From positions 496,001 through 560,000 of the forward strand of contig NZ_BAAAFQ010000007.1 in assembly GCF_039523615.1 (NCBI RefSeq): a stretch of 64,000 nt of DNA. The letters run 5' to 3'. Origin of the DNA: Psychrosphaera haliotis (GTDB lineage: Bacteria > Pseudomonadota > Gammaproteobacteria > Enterobacterales > Alteromonadaceae). The stretch's first letter is position 1. Each line of letters starts with the position of its first letter. The notes under the pieces are model-generated. The model had not been told where the DNA came from. It did not search any database and worked only from the letters and a program-made list of their open reading frames with translations. This document shows positions 1 to 9,446 of this stretch, in pieces. The position numbers and the translations under genes were made by a program.

Positions 1-325
1 TTTTCCATGCTTCTTGCGCTGTCGTTTTTAGAGTGGCGTCTTCTGCCTGATTCGCTTGTAACGCTTCACAATAAGATTCAACCGCGACTAGTTGATTCTG
101 AGCGTTTACTAAAACATCTTCAATTGCAGGTAAATAAACGTGATCAACCAAATCATTAACCATTTGTTGTTTATCAAATGTAGTGTTGGTACTCCCTGAA
201 CCTGATTGTGCACCACTAAATCCTGCTCCAGACGTACTGTCTTGCGAATCGCTACACGCTGCAGTAATTGAAAGAGTGCATGCTATGAGAATTACTTGCT
301 TAACATGCTTTAAATTTGTATTCAT
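1..325 (-). CDS. Imelysin-like lipoprotein, partial (C-terminus off the window)
   Basis: The reading frame starts at the ATG whose complement lies at 323-325 and runs open to the left edge. The N-terminus has a short signal peptide ending in T-A-A-C, a lipobox with the lipidated Cys near residue 24, followed by a Ser/Gly-rich linker. The following segment, with V-D-H-V-Y-L-P-A and a long helix, resembles the start of imelysin (peptidase M75 / iron-regulated protein A) domains. It lies just downstream of a DUF4856 gene on the same strand, a pairing seen in marine gammaproteobacteria, and is probably in the same iron-controlled operon, although a terminator-like hairpin lies between them. The function of imelysin proteins is not settled; a role in iron handling is inferred from their Fur control. 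Confidence 0.7.
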   Translation of the reverse strand, partial: MNTNLKHVKQVILIACTLSITAACSDSQDSTSGAGFSGAQSGSGSTNTTFDKQQMVNDLVDHVYLPAIEDVLVNAQNQLVAVESYCEALQANQAEDATLKTTAQEAWK

Positions 326-374
326 TTAAGTTGAACCCCATTACAAGATGTAATTGTTTTAATCTTTAAAAACG

Positions 375-402
375 CAAAAAGGCCGACAAATGTCAGCCTT
401 AT
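375..402 (-). terminator. Hairpin between the DUF4856 and imelysin-like genes
   Basis: On the minus strand AAGGC and GACA pair with TGTC and GCCTT around a small loop (one mismatch), and the stem is followed by a run of five T. It sits just after the stop codon at 420 and fits an intrinsic terminator or partial attenuator ahead of the imelysin-like gene. Confidence 0.6.
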
Positions 403-419
403 TATTCTAATGGCAGTTA

Positions 420-2120
420 TTACCAACTAGTAGTATTTTCTGCATTAAATTCATAAGCTTGTTGAAGTACAAGCCTAACTTCAGCTAAATCTAATAAATA
501 TTGAACAACGCCGTCACCTGATAGTACGGGAGCGTCTTGTAAAAGTTCATTAATTTTAGTGTATTGGGCATCAGTTAACTTTTTATGCGGGTTAAACTGA
601 AGGCTGATAGCAAAGCCTTTTAGTTCAGACCAATGTTTTGCTAAATCTGCATAGTTAAAATCTTCAGTGCCTAAGTCAGCATAATCAGCTAGAACGTCAT
701 TTACATAGTGCACAACGGTTGCTGCAATAGCATATTCCCAATTAGCAACGGCCTCGTCACGGAACTCTATAAGTGAAGCCATTTGAGCATCAGTTAACTC
801 AGCACCAACATTTTCATTAATTAGTGCGCGGCCTTGTAAAAAGGCTTGCATTGCGGCTTCAGTAAAGTCGCTAGGCATTGAGTTGGAAGCAGTACCAAGA
901 TCACGTTTTGCTGCGTTTTGTGAATGACCAAAATTATATTCTGAATTTAAATCAATCATACCGCTTGTATCTGTATCGTACATGCCTTGGTAATTGTCAC
1001 GTCCACCTTTGCTTGCGATTTCTTCATCTGTATAGCTCAGGTAATCACGTGCTGCACCAAAGTAACCAAAACCTTCATCATATTGATGTTCTAAGTTTGT
1101 ATAGCTTTTACCGTCAACCAACATTTCGTTACTAGTATTTAAGCCTTTGTTGTCAACATTTGCGTCAAGATAATCATCTGTACCTTGCGAATAGGCAACC
1201 GCTCCTAATAGCGTTTTTTGAATTAATTGTTTGTAGTCTAGTCCGTTTTCACTAAGGTAAACTTTAGTAATAACGTCGCCATTAATGTCTTCACGAGTTG
1301 CACCAGAGGCTGCGATTTCTGCATTCTCAGCGACTTTTTCGAAGAAAAATTGAATAAGCTCTTCAGGAGTTTGGCTGCCCTTTTCTCCAAATGCGTAAAA
1401 CTCTGTGCTCCAGTCTTTATGTTGACCTGTTGCATCGTTACCGGCAATTTTTCCTGATAAGTCTTTTGTACTGCCAGATATATCAGAAAGTAGTTTCTGC
1501 TCAGCTTCGCCATTAATGCTTAGTGTAAGAGCTCTGTCGCTGTAAACTGCATATTCTTCGTCAGTTGTTTTGTAATATGAGTTTAAAGCAGTCATTGCTT
1601 GTGCTTTAGTTGTCACATCTAAATTATCAATATCGTTTTGTAAGCCAGAGTCAATATAGTTATTCAGTTCTGCGATTAACACGTGACGAGCTACTTGGCC
1701 TGAATATGAAACACTATCTTCATTACTTAACTTGTTTGTAAATGCGTATACGTCAAGCACGTCTTCAATATCAATAGTTAGTGTTTTGGTAAAAGATAAG
1801 TTGCCAGAGTCTGTAACGGTAACTTCAACATCAATAGAAGTCGCGAACTCAAAATCAACGGCGAAATCAGGTGATAAGGATAGAGTATTGCCATCAATTA
1901 CAAACGATTGGCTTGATGTGGTGAATGTAAAAGTATCAGAGTTGTTTACATCAGTCGCGGATAGAGTACCAACTTCAGCACCTAGGCTGTTTTCAATAAC
2001 GCTATTGCTAGAGATAGTTATATTGGTTGGCGCTTCATTTTTATCGCTGTCGCTAGATGAACATGCCGTTAACTGAGTTGCTGCAATTACAACAAGACTA
2101 AGAATTGATTTTTTAAACAT
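420..2120 (-). CDS. DUF4856 lipoprotein with N-terminal cadherin-like domain
   Basis: 566 residues. The signal peptide ends in Q-L-T-A-C (lipobox, Cys about residue 20), so it is probably a lipoprotein. Residues about 30-125 form a cadherin/Ig-like beta domain (I-T-I-S-S-N-S-V-I-E-N-S, later T-V-T-D-S-G and I-D-I-E-D-V-L-D). Residues about 127-566 match the DUF4856 architecture, mostly helical and ending near the C-terminus with L-Q-Q-A-Y-E-F-N. A good Fur box lies just upstream of the start, so iron repression is likely. The neighbouring imelysin-like lipoprotein gene supports a shared role in iron acquisition or sensing at the cell surface. The family name is from recognition of the sequence character; the molecular role is unknown. 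Confidence 0.75.
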   Translation of the reverse strand: MFKKSILSLVVIAATQLTACSSSDSDKNEAPTNITISSNSVIENSLGAEVGTLSATDVNNSDTFTFTTSSQSFVIDGNTLSLSPDFAVDFEFATSIDVEVTVTDSGNLSFTKTLTIDIEDVLDVYAFTNKLSNEDSVSYSGQVARHVLIAELNNYIDSGLQNDIDNLDVTTKAQAMTALNSYYKTTDEEYAVYSDRALTLSINGEAEQKLLSDISGSTKDLSGKIAGNDATGQHKDWSTEFYAFGEKGSQTPEELIQFFFEKVAENAEIAASGATREDINGDVITKVYLSENGLDYKQLIQKTLLGAVAYSQGTDDYLDANVDNKGLNTSNEMLVDGKSYTNLEHQYDEGFGYFGAARDYLSYTDEEIASKGGRDNYQGMYDTDTSGMIDLNSEYNFGHSQNAAKRDLGTASNSMPSDFTEAAMQAFLQGRALINENVGAELTDAQMASLIEFRDEAVANWEYAIAATVVHYVNDVLADYADLGTEDFNYADLAKHWSELKGFAISLQFNPHKKLTDAQYTKINELLQDAPVLSGDGVVQYLLDLAEVRLVLQQAYEFNAENTTSW

Positions 2121-2142
2121 TTAAACACCCACGTAATGTTAA

Positions 2143-2157
2143 TGAGAATTGTTATCA
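2143..2157 (-). promoter_or_regulatory. Fur box upstream of the DUF4856 gene
   Basis: On the minus strand the site reads TGATAACAATTCTCA, matching the 7-1-7 Fur consensus TGATAATnATTATCA at 12 of 14 defined positions. It lies 22-36 bases before the ATG at 2120, a position suited to repression by Fur-Fe(II). Confidence 0.7.
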
Positions 2158-2229
2158 TTATTTGGGTGAACTATAGTCTAAAGTTAAATGCGAATCAATC
2201 GCATTTACTTGAAATTTAGAAATAATTAT

Positions 2230-2898
2230 CTAAAAGTCACACTTTTTGTAAAAGGTTAGCCATTCTTCTGTTTTTGGGTGCTGTATCTGCAATTGCTCTG
2301 CATGCAAGTTGAGTCTGTCGGCAAGAGCCACAATATTATCTGGAGCGTACAGCCTATCACCTATGATAGGGTGACCTAACTGCTGCATATGAACACGGAG
2401 CTGATGACTGCGGCCTGTGATAGGCGTTAATTTTACACGAGTAACAGCATGGCCATTAATGTCGTATCGGTTAAGTACCTCATAATATGTCATGCTCGCT
2501 TTGCCGGTTTCGTAACACACCTTTTGTTTTGGGCGATTTGGCCAATCAACAATTAGTGGAAAGTCTATATGTCCATTATCTTCTTTTAAGTGACCGTCAA
2601 CCACCGCAATGTAGTACTTTCCTGTTGTGCGCTCCGCAAACTGTCTATTTAAATGACGCGTCGCGTTAATGTGCATCGACATTACCATTACACCTGAGGT
2701 CATCATGTCTAAACGGTGAACTACACAGGATAAAGGCCATACGGCCTGAACGCGACTCATTAGAGAGTCGAAGTGATCTTTTTTACGGCCTGGAACACTA
2801 AGCAAACCACTAGGTTTATTAAGCACAACAATATCTTCATCTTGATAAAGAATGTCTAAATATGGGGATGTTGGAGGTTGGTAATGTAATATGGCCAC
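2230..2898 (-). CDS. rluA: RluA-family pseudouridine synthase
   Basis: 222 residues, the usual length for RluA. It isomerises uridine to pseudouridine, in E. coli RluA at 23S rRNA U746 and tRNA U32. The catalytic motif H-R-L-D (with D the nucleophile) is seen as HRLDMMTSG near residue 62; the common form is HRLDxxTSG. The later conserved block G-R-S-H-Q-L-R-V-H-M and G-D-R-L-Y are present. The start at 2898 is GTG; no better ATG lies upstream in frame before the hairpin at 2913-2944. It follows rapA on the same strand, an arrangement common in Alteromonadales. RluA rather than RluC/D is favoured by the lack of an S4 domain. Confidence 0.85.
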   Translation of the reverse strand: MAILHYQPPTSPYLDILYQDEDIVVLNKPSGLLSVPGRKKDHFDSLMSRVQAVWPLSCVVHRLDMMTSGVMVMSMHINATRHLNRQFAERTTGKYYIAVVDGHLKEDNGHIDFPLIVDWPNRPKQKVCYETGKASMTYYEVLNRYDINGHAVTRVKLTPITGRSHQLRVHMQQLGHPIIGDRLYAPDNIVALADRLNLHAEQLQIQHPKTEEWLTFYKKCDF

Positions 2899-2912
2899 AA
2901 GGAATCAATATA

Positions 2913-2944
2913 AAAATGGGATAAACCTAAGTTTACCCCATTTT
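2913..2944 (-). terminator. Intrinsic terminator after rapA
   Basis: AAAATGGG and TAAAC pair with GTTTA and CCCATTTT around a CTAA loop with one mismatch; on the minus strand the stem is followed by a T-rich run. It separates rapA from rluA. Confidence 0.65.
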
Positions 2945-3010
2945 ATTGGTTAGGATAATTGCCTTAACAAATTAAATCCTAAATACCGCTATGTTTTATA
3001 CAACTCAATA

Positions 3011-5887
3011 TTAACTGTTGTCTGCAACCAATAGTCTAATTGCGTCTAATTGAACCTGGGCTGAGTCAATTTCTGCAACGCTGTGCTCTAGTTGCAGCTC
3101 TAAAAACTCAATTTCTTCGTCTCGAATACTAGGGTTAATTGCCTGTAACGCTCGCATACGATCAAGTTCGCTTTGACGATCTGCAATTAGCTTTTCTTTT
3201 GCTGCTTTTACAATGCTATCAACTTGAGGTTGAACATTGGTATTCGCGATTTCCAAAAGCTTAATAACTTCTGGCTTTAATGCGCCAATAAGCTGCGTAG
3301 CCATGGTTTTCTTAACGTTCTTTAAACTTGCATCCATTGAGCCTTGTTTTACTTTAGGAGCTAAGTCATTACCATTTTTATCTAGCATCATTCTTACCGG
3401 TGTATTCGGTAAGTAGCGGTGTAATTGCAAGTTACGAGGTGCGTTAGTGGTAATCAAAAAGTTAAGCTCTAAGAAGTATGTACCGGCTGGCAACTTCTTA
3501 TTCTTTAGTAAACATACCGATGTATTACCCAAGTCAGAACTGGTTAACATATCAAGTACGCCTGTTGTCATTGGGTGTTCCCAGCTTAAGAAGTGCTGGT
3601 CTTCTTGCGAAAGTGCAGTATCTCGCTCAAAACAAACTGTCATTCCGTCATTCTGAAGAGCAGGGAAATGCTCCGTCATCATGTGTTCGCCAGGTTTAAG
3701 TATAAAGCTATAAGCAGACTTCTCTTCAGTGTTAACACCAAAGTGATCCCAAATCTGCGTCATGAATGACATGAGCTCGGTACTATCATCTATCTCATCA
3801 ATGGTTTCGCAAATTTCTGTTGCTCGCTCACCACCGCTAGAGTTAATTTCAAGTAAACGGTCTCGGCCTTGTTCCACTTCTAACTTAAGGGCTTGGTTTG
3901 CTACTTCGCATTGGTTAATTAGGTCCTGTAAGACTTCATCATCTTGAGAGTTCAAAACCGTTTGTTGAATAGCATTTAGGTTTTGCTCAAAAACAACTCG
4001 TGCAGTGGTACTTGTTTGCTCAAAAGCGTTAAACGCGTTGTGATAAAACTTAAATAAGTTCTCTGCTGCACTGCCTTCAATATATGGCACATGAATCTTC
4101 ACTGTTTCAGTTTGACCTATACGGTCTAATCGACCGATTCTTTGCTCCAATAAGTCTGGGTTGGCTGGTAAGTCAAACAATACTAAGTGGTGAGCAAATT
4201 GGAAGTTTCGGCCTTCTGAACCAATTTCTGAACATACTAGTGCTTGTGCACTTTTTTCTTCATCAGCAAAATAGGCAGCCGCTTTATCTCGCTCTACAAT
4301 TGTCATTCCTTCATGGAAAACCGTAGAACGTAAACCTTCTTGCTCAAATAACGCATCATCTAATTGCATAGCCGTGTTGGCATGGGCGCAAATAACCAAT
4401 ACCTTTTCATCTTTGTTAGCAATTAAAAGCTCACAAAGCCACTTCACTCGCGGATCGACCTGTGACCAAGTAGAAAGACTTTCAGAGTTAGGTTTATGGC
4501 GAAGTTCAGGGTGCATACCAAGCAGCTCAATCCCAGGAGCAAACAATTCTGGTCGAGGCAGTGGGTATGATGTCACTTTACGTTCCGGGAATCCCTTTAT
4601 TCCTTGGCGGCTATTGCGGAACATTATGCGCCCAGTCCCGTGTCTATCTAGTAAGTCTGTAATTAAACGGTTGGCTATTTGAGCCTTGTCTTGCTCTGAT
4701 TGGTATTGACTAATAGAAGCTAAACTACTTTCGTCATCAAGTAATACAGATAACGATTCTACTTCTTTGTTAGTTAACTCTTGTTGCTCAAGTAATTTAT
4801 TCGCTATATCGGCAACGGCTTTGTACTCAAGTTCTTCTTTTTGATAAGTCGCGTAATCATGAAATCGATTAGGGTCTAAAAGTTGCAAACGAGTAAAGTG
4901 ACCGTAATGGCCTAATTGGTCTGGTGTTGCGGTTAGAAGAATTAGACCTTTTGTCGCTTGGCCAATTTCTTGGATATGCTCATATAACGCATTAGCTGCG
5001 TCATCATTGTTGTCGTTTTCTGGTGGAGAGATGTGGTGTGCTTCATCAACTACAACAAGGTCCCAGTTGGTGCCTGTTAGTGTTGACTGCCATTTGCCAC
5101 TTCGAGACAACCATTCTTGACTAACAAAAACAAGTTGCTCATTTTCAAATACGTTTTTTGTTGGATCAGATTCGGCTTCCGCTTCACAGCGTTGGTCATC
5201 AAATAAGGCAAACTTCAAATTAAAACGTCGTAACATTTCAACAAGCCACTGATGCTGAAGACTTTCAGGTAATACAATTAACACTCGAGACGCGCGCCCT
5301 GAAATAAGCTGCTGGTGGATTATAAGACCCGCCTCTATCGTTTTACCTAAACCAACTTCATCGGATAACAAAACTCTTGGTGCAAAACGCTTACCAACGG
5401 TATCTGCAATATAAAGCTGATGGGGAATAAGGCTTACTCGAGCACCTAACAAGCCATGCAAAGAGAAAGTTTCTAATTCCGCTTTTTTCTGATGAGCTTC
5501 CAATCGCAAGCTAAACCAGTGTTTTCGGTCGTATGCGCCAGTAAATAAACGTGATTCTGGGTTGTTTAACTTAACGTGGTGGTCCAACATTATTTCTTTA
5601 ACGCTAACCACTTCTTCATTATCAATTCTTTGGCCATGATAAACCAAAGTCTCACCCACGGTTTCAACGTCCGAAACCTTAAACTCAAAACCTTCCATAC
5701 TGGTAATCGTATCGCCAACAGAGTATTCAACACGCATTAAAGGCGCTTGATCTATGGCATACTGACGAGTTTCTTCGGCACCCGAAAATAGGACCTGCAC
5801 AAATCTATTATCAACCTTGATAACGGTACCTAATCCTAAATCAAACTCAGCTTGGCTAACCCAACGCTGGCCTATCGAAAAACTCAT
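3011..5887 (-). CDS. rapA: RNA polymerase-associated ATPase RapA (HepA)
   Basis: 958 residues when started at the ATG at 5887 (reading M-S-F-S-I-G-Q-R-W-V), which has GGAGATT upstream and aligns with the usual RapA start; an upstream in-frame ATG at 5947 is rejected. RapA is a Swi2/Snf2 ATPase that recycles RNA polymerase. Visible motifs are Walker A DEVGLGKTIEAG near residue 180, the DEAH box VVVDEAHHI near 280 and motif VI IGRLDRIGQTETV near 580. The length matches the family (about 968 in E. coli). It is the upstream neighbour of rluA and is divergent from the broken phoH gene. Confidence 0.95.
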   Translation of the reverse strand: MSFSIGQRWVSQAEFDLGLGTVIKVDNRFVQVLFSGAEETRQYAIDQAPLMRVEYSVGDTITSMEGFEFKVSDVETVGETLVYHGQRIDNEEVVSVKEIMLDHHVKLNNPESRLFTGAYDRKHWFSLRLEAHQKKAELETFSLHGLLGARVSLIPHQLYIADTVGKRFAPRVLLSDEVGLGKTIEAGLIIHQQLISGRASRVLIVLPESLQHQWLVEMLRRFNLKFALFDDQRCEAEAESDPTKNVFENEQLVFVSQEWLSRSGKWQSTLTGTNWDLVVVDEAHHISPPENDNNDDAANALYEHIQEIGQATKGLILLTATPDQLGHYGHFTRLQLLDPNRFHDYATYQKEELEYKAVADIANKLLEQQELTNKEVESLSVLLDDESSLASISQYQSEQDKAQIANRLITDLLDRHGTGRIMFRNSRQGIKGFPERKVTSYPLPRPELFAPGIELLGMHPELRHKPNSESLSTWSQVDPRVKWLCELLIANKDEKVLVICAHANTAMQLDDALFEQEGLRSTVFHEGMTIVERDKAAAYFADEEKSAQALVCSEIGSEGRNFQFAHHLVLFDLPANPDLLEQRIGRLDRIGQTETVKIHVPYIEGSAAENLFKFYHNAFNAFEQTSTTARVVFEQNLNAIQQTVLNSQDDEVLQDLINQCEVANQALKLEVEQGRDRLLEINSSGGERATEICETIDEIDDSTELMSFMTQIWDHFGVNTEEKSAYSFILKPGEHMMTEHFPALQNDGMTVCFERDTALSQEDQHFLSWEHPMTTGVLDMLTSSDLGNTSVCLLKNKKLPAGTYFLELNFLITTNAPRNLQLHRYLPNTPVRMMLDKNGNDLAPKVKQGSMDASLKNVKKTMATQLIGALKPEVIKLLEIANTNVQPQVDSIVKAAKEKLIADRQSELDRMRALQAINPSIRDEEIEFLELQLEHSVAEIDSAQVQLDAIRLLVADNS

Positions 5888-6153
5888 ATAATCTCCAATG
5901 GTTAAAAGCCGAAAAAAAGGCGCGTAGTCTACTCCCTTCTGCGTCAAAAATCGTTGTTAAATTCAAAAAATCCTTATTCGGTATTAAACATAGGTCACCT
6001 TTGATTATTTGTTGAGTGATCTGTTTTATTTTTATTCAATCATTTAGTAGAGCGTTGTTTGTTCTAATGAAATAATTTTCATCAAATTGTCATCAATGAT
6101 GTGAAATATTAACTACAGTTAAAGTAGGGACGATAAATTAAAAGGTGCGCTGA

Positions 6154-7170
6154 ATGGTTAATGTTAGTAGCAACATAAGAAGCGATAAAAAAGACAATAA
6201 AGCTAAGTTATTTGTATTAGATACCAATATATTACTGCATGACCCTCATGCTTATTTCAACTTCCAAGAACATGATGTGGTGATCCCCATGACCGTTCTT
6301 GAAGAGCTAGACCATATTAAAGACAGGCACAAAGATGTGTCGCGAGATGCACGCGTTGCTATTCGCTCATTAGAAACGACTCTGCATGATGTTGAACCAG
6401 AAGAAATGATAGAGGGCGTTCCTTTAAATCGTGGTGAATTAAAGGACAGCAGCGTTACCGGCCATCTAATCATCATGAATGACCATCACATTACTAGTGA
6501 AATTTCGGGGTTACCTGGCGGCGAAAATGATAATCGTATAATCAATGCGGCTTTGCACCTTCAAAAAGAACGTCCAAAGGTTACCGTTGTTTTAGTCACT
6601 AAAGACATAAACATGCGGTTAAAGGCCAAAGGTGCAGGTTTAAAGCGAGTTGAAGACTACACGACAGATCAGCTCATAGATGACATAGAGTTTTTAACAA
6701 AAGGTTTTGAACAAGTTGAAGGTGACTTTTGGTCAAATGTAAAAAATGTAGAAACGGTGAAAGATGGCCGTGATGCAAAACATACGGTAGACCGAAGTGC
6801 TTTGGAAAATGTATTTATAAATGAGTACGTCTTAGATACGGATACTGACTTTGCTGGCCGTGTGTCAGCAATCTCACCAGATAAAGTAGAATTAATGGAT
6901 TTAAGCCGTACAAGGCTTATGTCTCGAAAAGCTTGGGGAATATCACCAAAAAACATATATCAGGCAATGGCATTTAATGCACTGTTGGACCCAAATATTG
7001 AACTGGTTATTTTGACTGGCCCAGCGGGTTGCGGTAAAACAGGTATTACTGCAAGCTTTTTTTCAATATTTGTGCAGACCTATCTACAGACCTTATTCTT
7101 ACTGAATAAATTGAGTATTTATAACAGGCTAAGATCTAATCTCTCTAACATGTCATTAAGTGTGACTTAA
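6154..7170 (+). pseudogene. 5' part of the native PIN-PhoH gene, interrupted by the island
   Basis: Native sequence covers 6154-7041 and encodes a PIN domain (V-L-D-T-N-I-L-L-H-D near residue 20, V-L-E-E-L-D-H-I, D-N-R-I-I-N-A-A) followed by the beginning of the PhoH ATPase up to Walker A GPAGCGKT. After the Thr codon at 7039-7041 the frame continues for 43 foreign codons with no PhoH similarity and stops at 7170. The rest of the ATPase, from TEEEKMAPW onward, is found at 49670-50089. PIN-PhoH proteins are RNA helicase/RNases. The two halves together lack about 36-38 codons that lie between Walker A and that motif, so precise excision alone would not restore the gene. The truncated product keeps the PIN domain but no complete ATPase. 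Confidence 0.9.
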
Positions 7171-7298
7171 AGAATAGAACCATTCATCAATAAATATAAA
7201 TAACGGATTTAACCTGCAAGAGGCACAAACAAAAATAATAAAGCTAAGGTAAATCTAAAATGCTAATTAATGAAAATCGTTCTCAAAGGAGAACTAAA

Positions 7299-8681
7299 AT
7301 GAATAATCCAAGTGAAAACAAAACCCCAAGAGTATTGGATACATCGGCACTAGTTCATGATCCAAAGTCACTTCTTGCGTACAGTGAAGACGTATACATC
7401 TGTCTAACAGTTCTAGAAGAATTAGATAACTTAAAAGAAAGAACTAACAAATCGGTTAGTGCTGATGCTCGTGTATGTATTCGTATGCTTGAAGATATAA
7501 TAAATGGGCACAGTGCAGAAGAGATGGAAGCTGGTATTCCACTGCCTTCTACTGAAACAGCTAAACGAGGAAAACTGTTTATTGGAATTGATACCCAGCT
7601 CGATATGGCTAAAGAGTTAAAGCACGGTATTGGAAGTGACGCTGACAATAGAATAATTAACTATGCACTGTATCTTCAGAAGGACTTAGATAAAGACGTA
7701 GTAATTGTTAGCCGTGACATTAATATGCGCTTGAAAGCTCGAACCGTAGGGGTCATGGCAGAAGACGTTGCCGTAGATAATCAAATATCAGATATTGATC
7801 TTTTATACACAGGGGTACAAGCCTTTAAAGGAGATCTTTTTGATCGAATTAAATCAGACAAAGACTTCAAGGTTTCAGGAGAAGTTTATACTTTCCCAAT
7901 AAGTCTATTTAATGATGAAGTTCAGCCAAACATGTATTGGTACGATGAAGCTGGACACATTGGGCGAATTTCAGAAGTAACAGATACTGAGGTATTCACA
8001 AAGTTATTGCCTCGTAAACAAGAAAAAGTATGGGGCATTTTGCCTAAAAATCAGCGTCAGGCAGTAGCTTTAAGCCAATTAACAGATCCATATTATGACT
8101 TAAATATCATCCTTGGCCCTGCTGGCTCCGGAAAAACTTTTTTAGCAGTTGCTTCGGCGCTGCATCAAGTATTGGAGTTAAAAAAGTACAAAAAAATCGT
8201 TGTGGTGCGCTCCAGAGACTTTATGGACGATGATCCGGGGTTTTTACCCGGTGACCTGACAGAGAAATCAATGCCGTTATTAGCAGGTATAACAGATGCG
8301 CTTATATCAATGCATTCAGGTGATAACAATGAAGGTAATATTAGTGCAACTGTTGAGCATGTGATCGAAAAAGCCAATATAGAATTTACTAGTATGGCTT
8401 ACTTCCGAGGTCGTTCAATAGACGATGCTGTTTTAATCATTGATGAAGCTCAAAACATGACTAGAGCGCAAATTAAGGGCATGTTAAGCCGTGGTGGCAA
8501 AAATTGTCGCACAATCGTGTTGGGCAACTTAGCCCAGATTGATGATAAGTTTGTCACACCCGCATCTTCAGGTGCTAGCGCGGCTGTTAACGTGTATAGA
8601 AACTATGAAAAAGGCTCAGTATTGATATTTGATGAAGTAGAGCGTAGTAGCTTGGCTGAATTCACTGAAAAGAACATGTAG
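7299..8681 (+). CDS. Intact second PIN-PhoH protein carried by the island
   Basis: 460 residues from the ATG at 7299, chosen because AGGAG lies 8 bases upstream; an in-frame ATG at 7260 lacks a site. The PIN domain (residues about 10-150) keeps its acidic residues in V-L-D-T-S-A-L-V-H-D, V-L-E-E-L-D, D-N-R-I-I-N and S-R-D-I-N-M-R. The PhoH ATPase has Walker A GPAGSGKTFLA near residue 272 and Walker B VLIIDEAQNM near 380. By eye it is only about 40% identical to the broken native copy, so it is a divergent homologue and not a duplication. Proteins of this type are RNA helicase/ribonucleases. Its place as the first gene of an island that destroys the native phoH suggests it replaces the lost activity; this is inference. 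Confidence 0.9.
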   Translation: MNNPSENKTPRVLDTSALVHDPKSLLAYSEDVYICLTVLEELDNLKERTNKSVSADARVCIRMLEDIINGHSAEEMEAGIPLPSTETAKRGKLFIGIDTQLDMAKELKHGIGSDADNRIINYALYLQKDLDKDVVIVSRDINMRLKARTVGVMAEDVAVDNQISDIDLLYTGVQAFKGDLFDRIKSDKDFKVSGEVYTFPISLFNDEVQPNMYWYDEAGHIGRISEVTDTEVFTKLLPRKQEKVWGILPKNQRQAVALSQLTDPYYDLNIILGPAGSGKTFLAVASALHQVLELKKYKKIVVVRSRDFMDDDPGFLPGDLTEKSMPLLAGITDALISMHSGDNNEGNISATVEHVIEKANIEFTSMAYFRGRSIDDAVLIIDEAQNMTRAQIKGMLSRGGKNCRTIVLGNLAQIDDKFVTPASSGASAAVNVYRNYEKGSVLIFDEVERSSLAEFTEKNM

Positions 8682-8724
8682 GCATCAAACTACAATTCAC
8701 ATTTCCTTATAATATTGCGACAAT

Positions 8725-8750
8725 AGCCACTGCTTTTTGCAGTGGCTTTT
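8725..8750 (+). terminator. Intrinsic terminator after the island phoH gene
   Basis: AGCCACTGC (8725-8733) pairs perfectly with GCAGTGGCT (8739-8747) around a T5 loop, followed by TTT. It lies 44 bases after the phoH stop codon and separates it from the unknown genes that follow. Confidence 0.8.
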
Positions 8751-8874
8751 CAGAGAAGCCCGTTCCCACGAAAACAGGACGAAATGGATTTACTCTGAAC
8801 TAAAAGATTAAATATTCACAAAAACTGAGTGACATAGGTGCGTGGCCTAGCGTTGCCGTTTTTTTGGTGTATTG

Positions 8875-9237
8875 ATGTCTTTTAATAAAGAAGACCTGCT
8901 AGTAAATATAAAAAGGCAGGCAAAACGATTATCTAAATTATTAACTATTCCCCTTGGACAAGCCCAAGAAGCCCTAGCTATTTGTCTTTACGGCTGTGAC
9001 AGTTACAGCGATTTACTAGTAAAAATAAAAGCTGAATCCTTTGACAACCCATTGATAGCACTGTCTGCACTCTCACCAAACTCGGAAATATTTTTAGTAA
9101 AAATATTAGCTAGCCACCTAGATAGCATTATTGGAAATTTTGAAAAAAAATTTCCCGGCTCCAATATAAATGAAGAGATGGTCGTATCCCTGTTTGGGCT
9201 TAGCTTTTCAGAGTTCAAACTCAAAATATCTACCTAA
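8875..9237 (+). CDS. Hypothetical protein
   Basis: 120 residues, probably cytoplasmic and helical. I do not recognise it with certainty. The N-terminal part (K-R-Q-A-K-R-L-S-K-L then L-G-Q-A-Q-E-A-L-A and Y-G-C-D-S-Y-S-D-L) resembles the short helical motif found at the start of some plasmid and phage-encoded proteins in which a QAKRL segment is followed by an A-x-x-x-G segment. No Shine-Dalgarno site is clear; ATG at 8875 follows an in-frame TTG. It begins a group of three unknown genes between the island phoH and the first czc operon. Confidence 0.5.
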   Translation: MSFNKEDLLVNIKRQAKRLSKLLTIPLGQAQEALAICLYGCDSYSDLLVKIKAESFDNPLIALSALSPNSEIFLVKILASHLDSIIGNFEKKFPGSNINEEMVVSLFGLSFSEFKLKIST

Positions 9238-9446
9238 AGTTGTACAAATACGTAAGTTGTCATTTTGTTTTTTGGCGATATTATAATATGAAGGCTGAAC
9301 GGACAGCCTACGCCTACACATGTTTTTAAAATAAAAATATGAGCAGTGAAGCGGAGCATCCGTAAAAATTTGGTGATTCAAATAATCGAATAAATAGTGT
9401 GTTGGTAGGCCATTATTTTTTCGCAATAAATTATTTGGAAAATTAC

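Noticed and set aside
5888..5947. Extended RapA start 20 codons upstream
   Set aside because: The added residues do not resemble RapA, whereas the ATG at 5887 has a Shine-Dalgarno site and matches the family N-terminus.
7299..8681. The island phoH as a simple duplicate of the native gene
   Set aside because: Identity by eye is only about 40% with differing motif residues, too low for a recent duplication.
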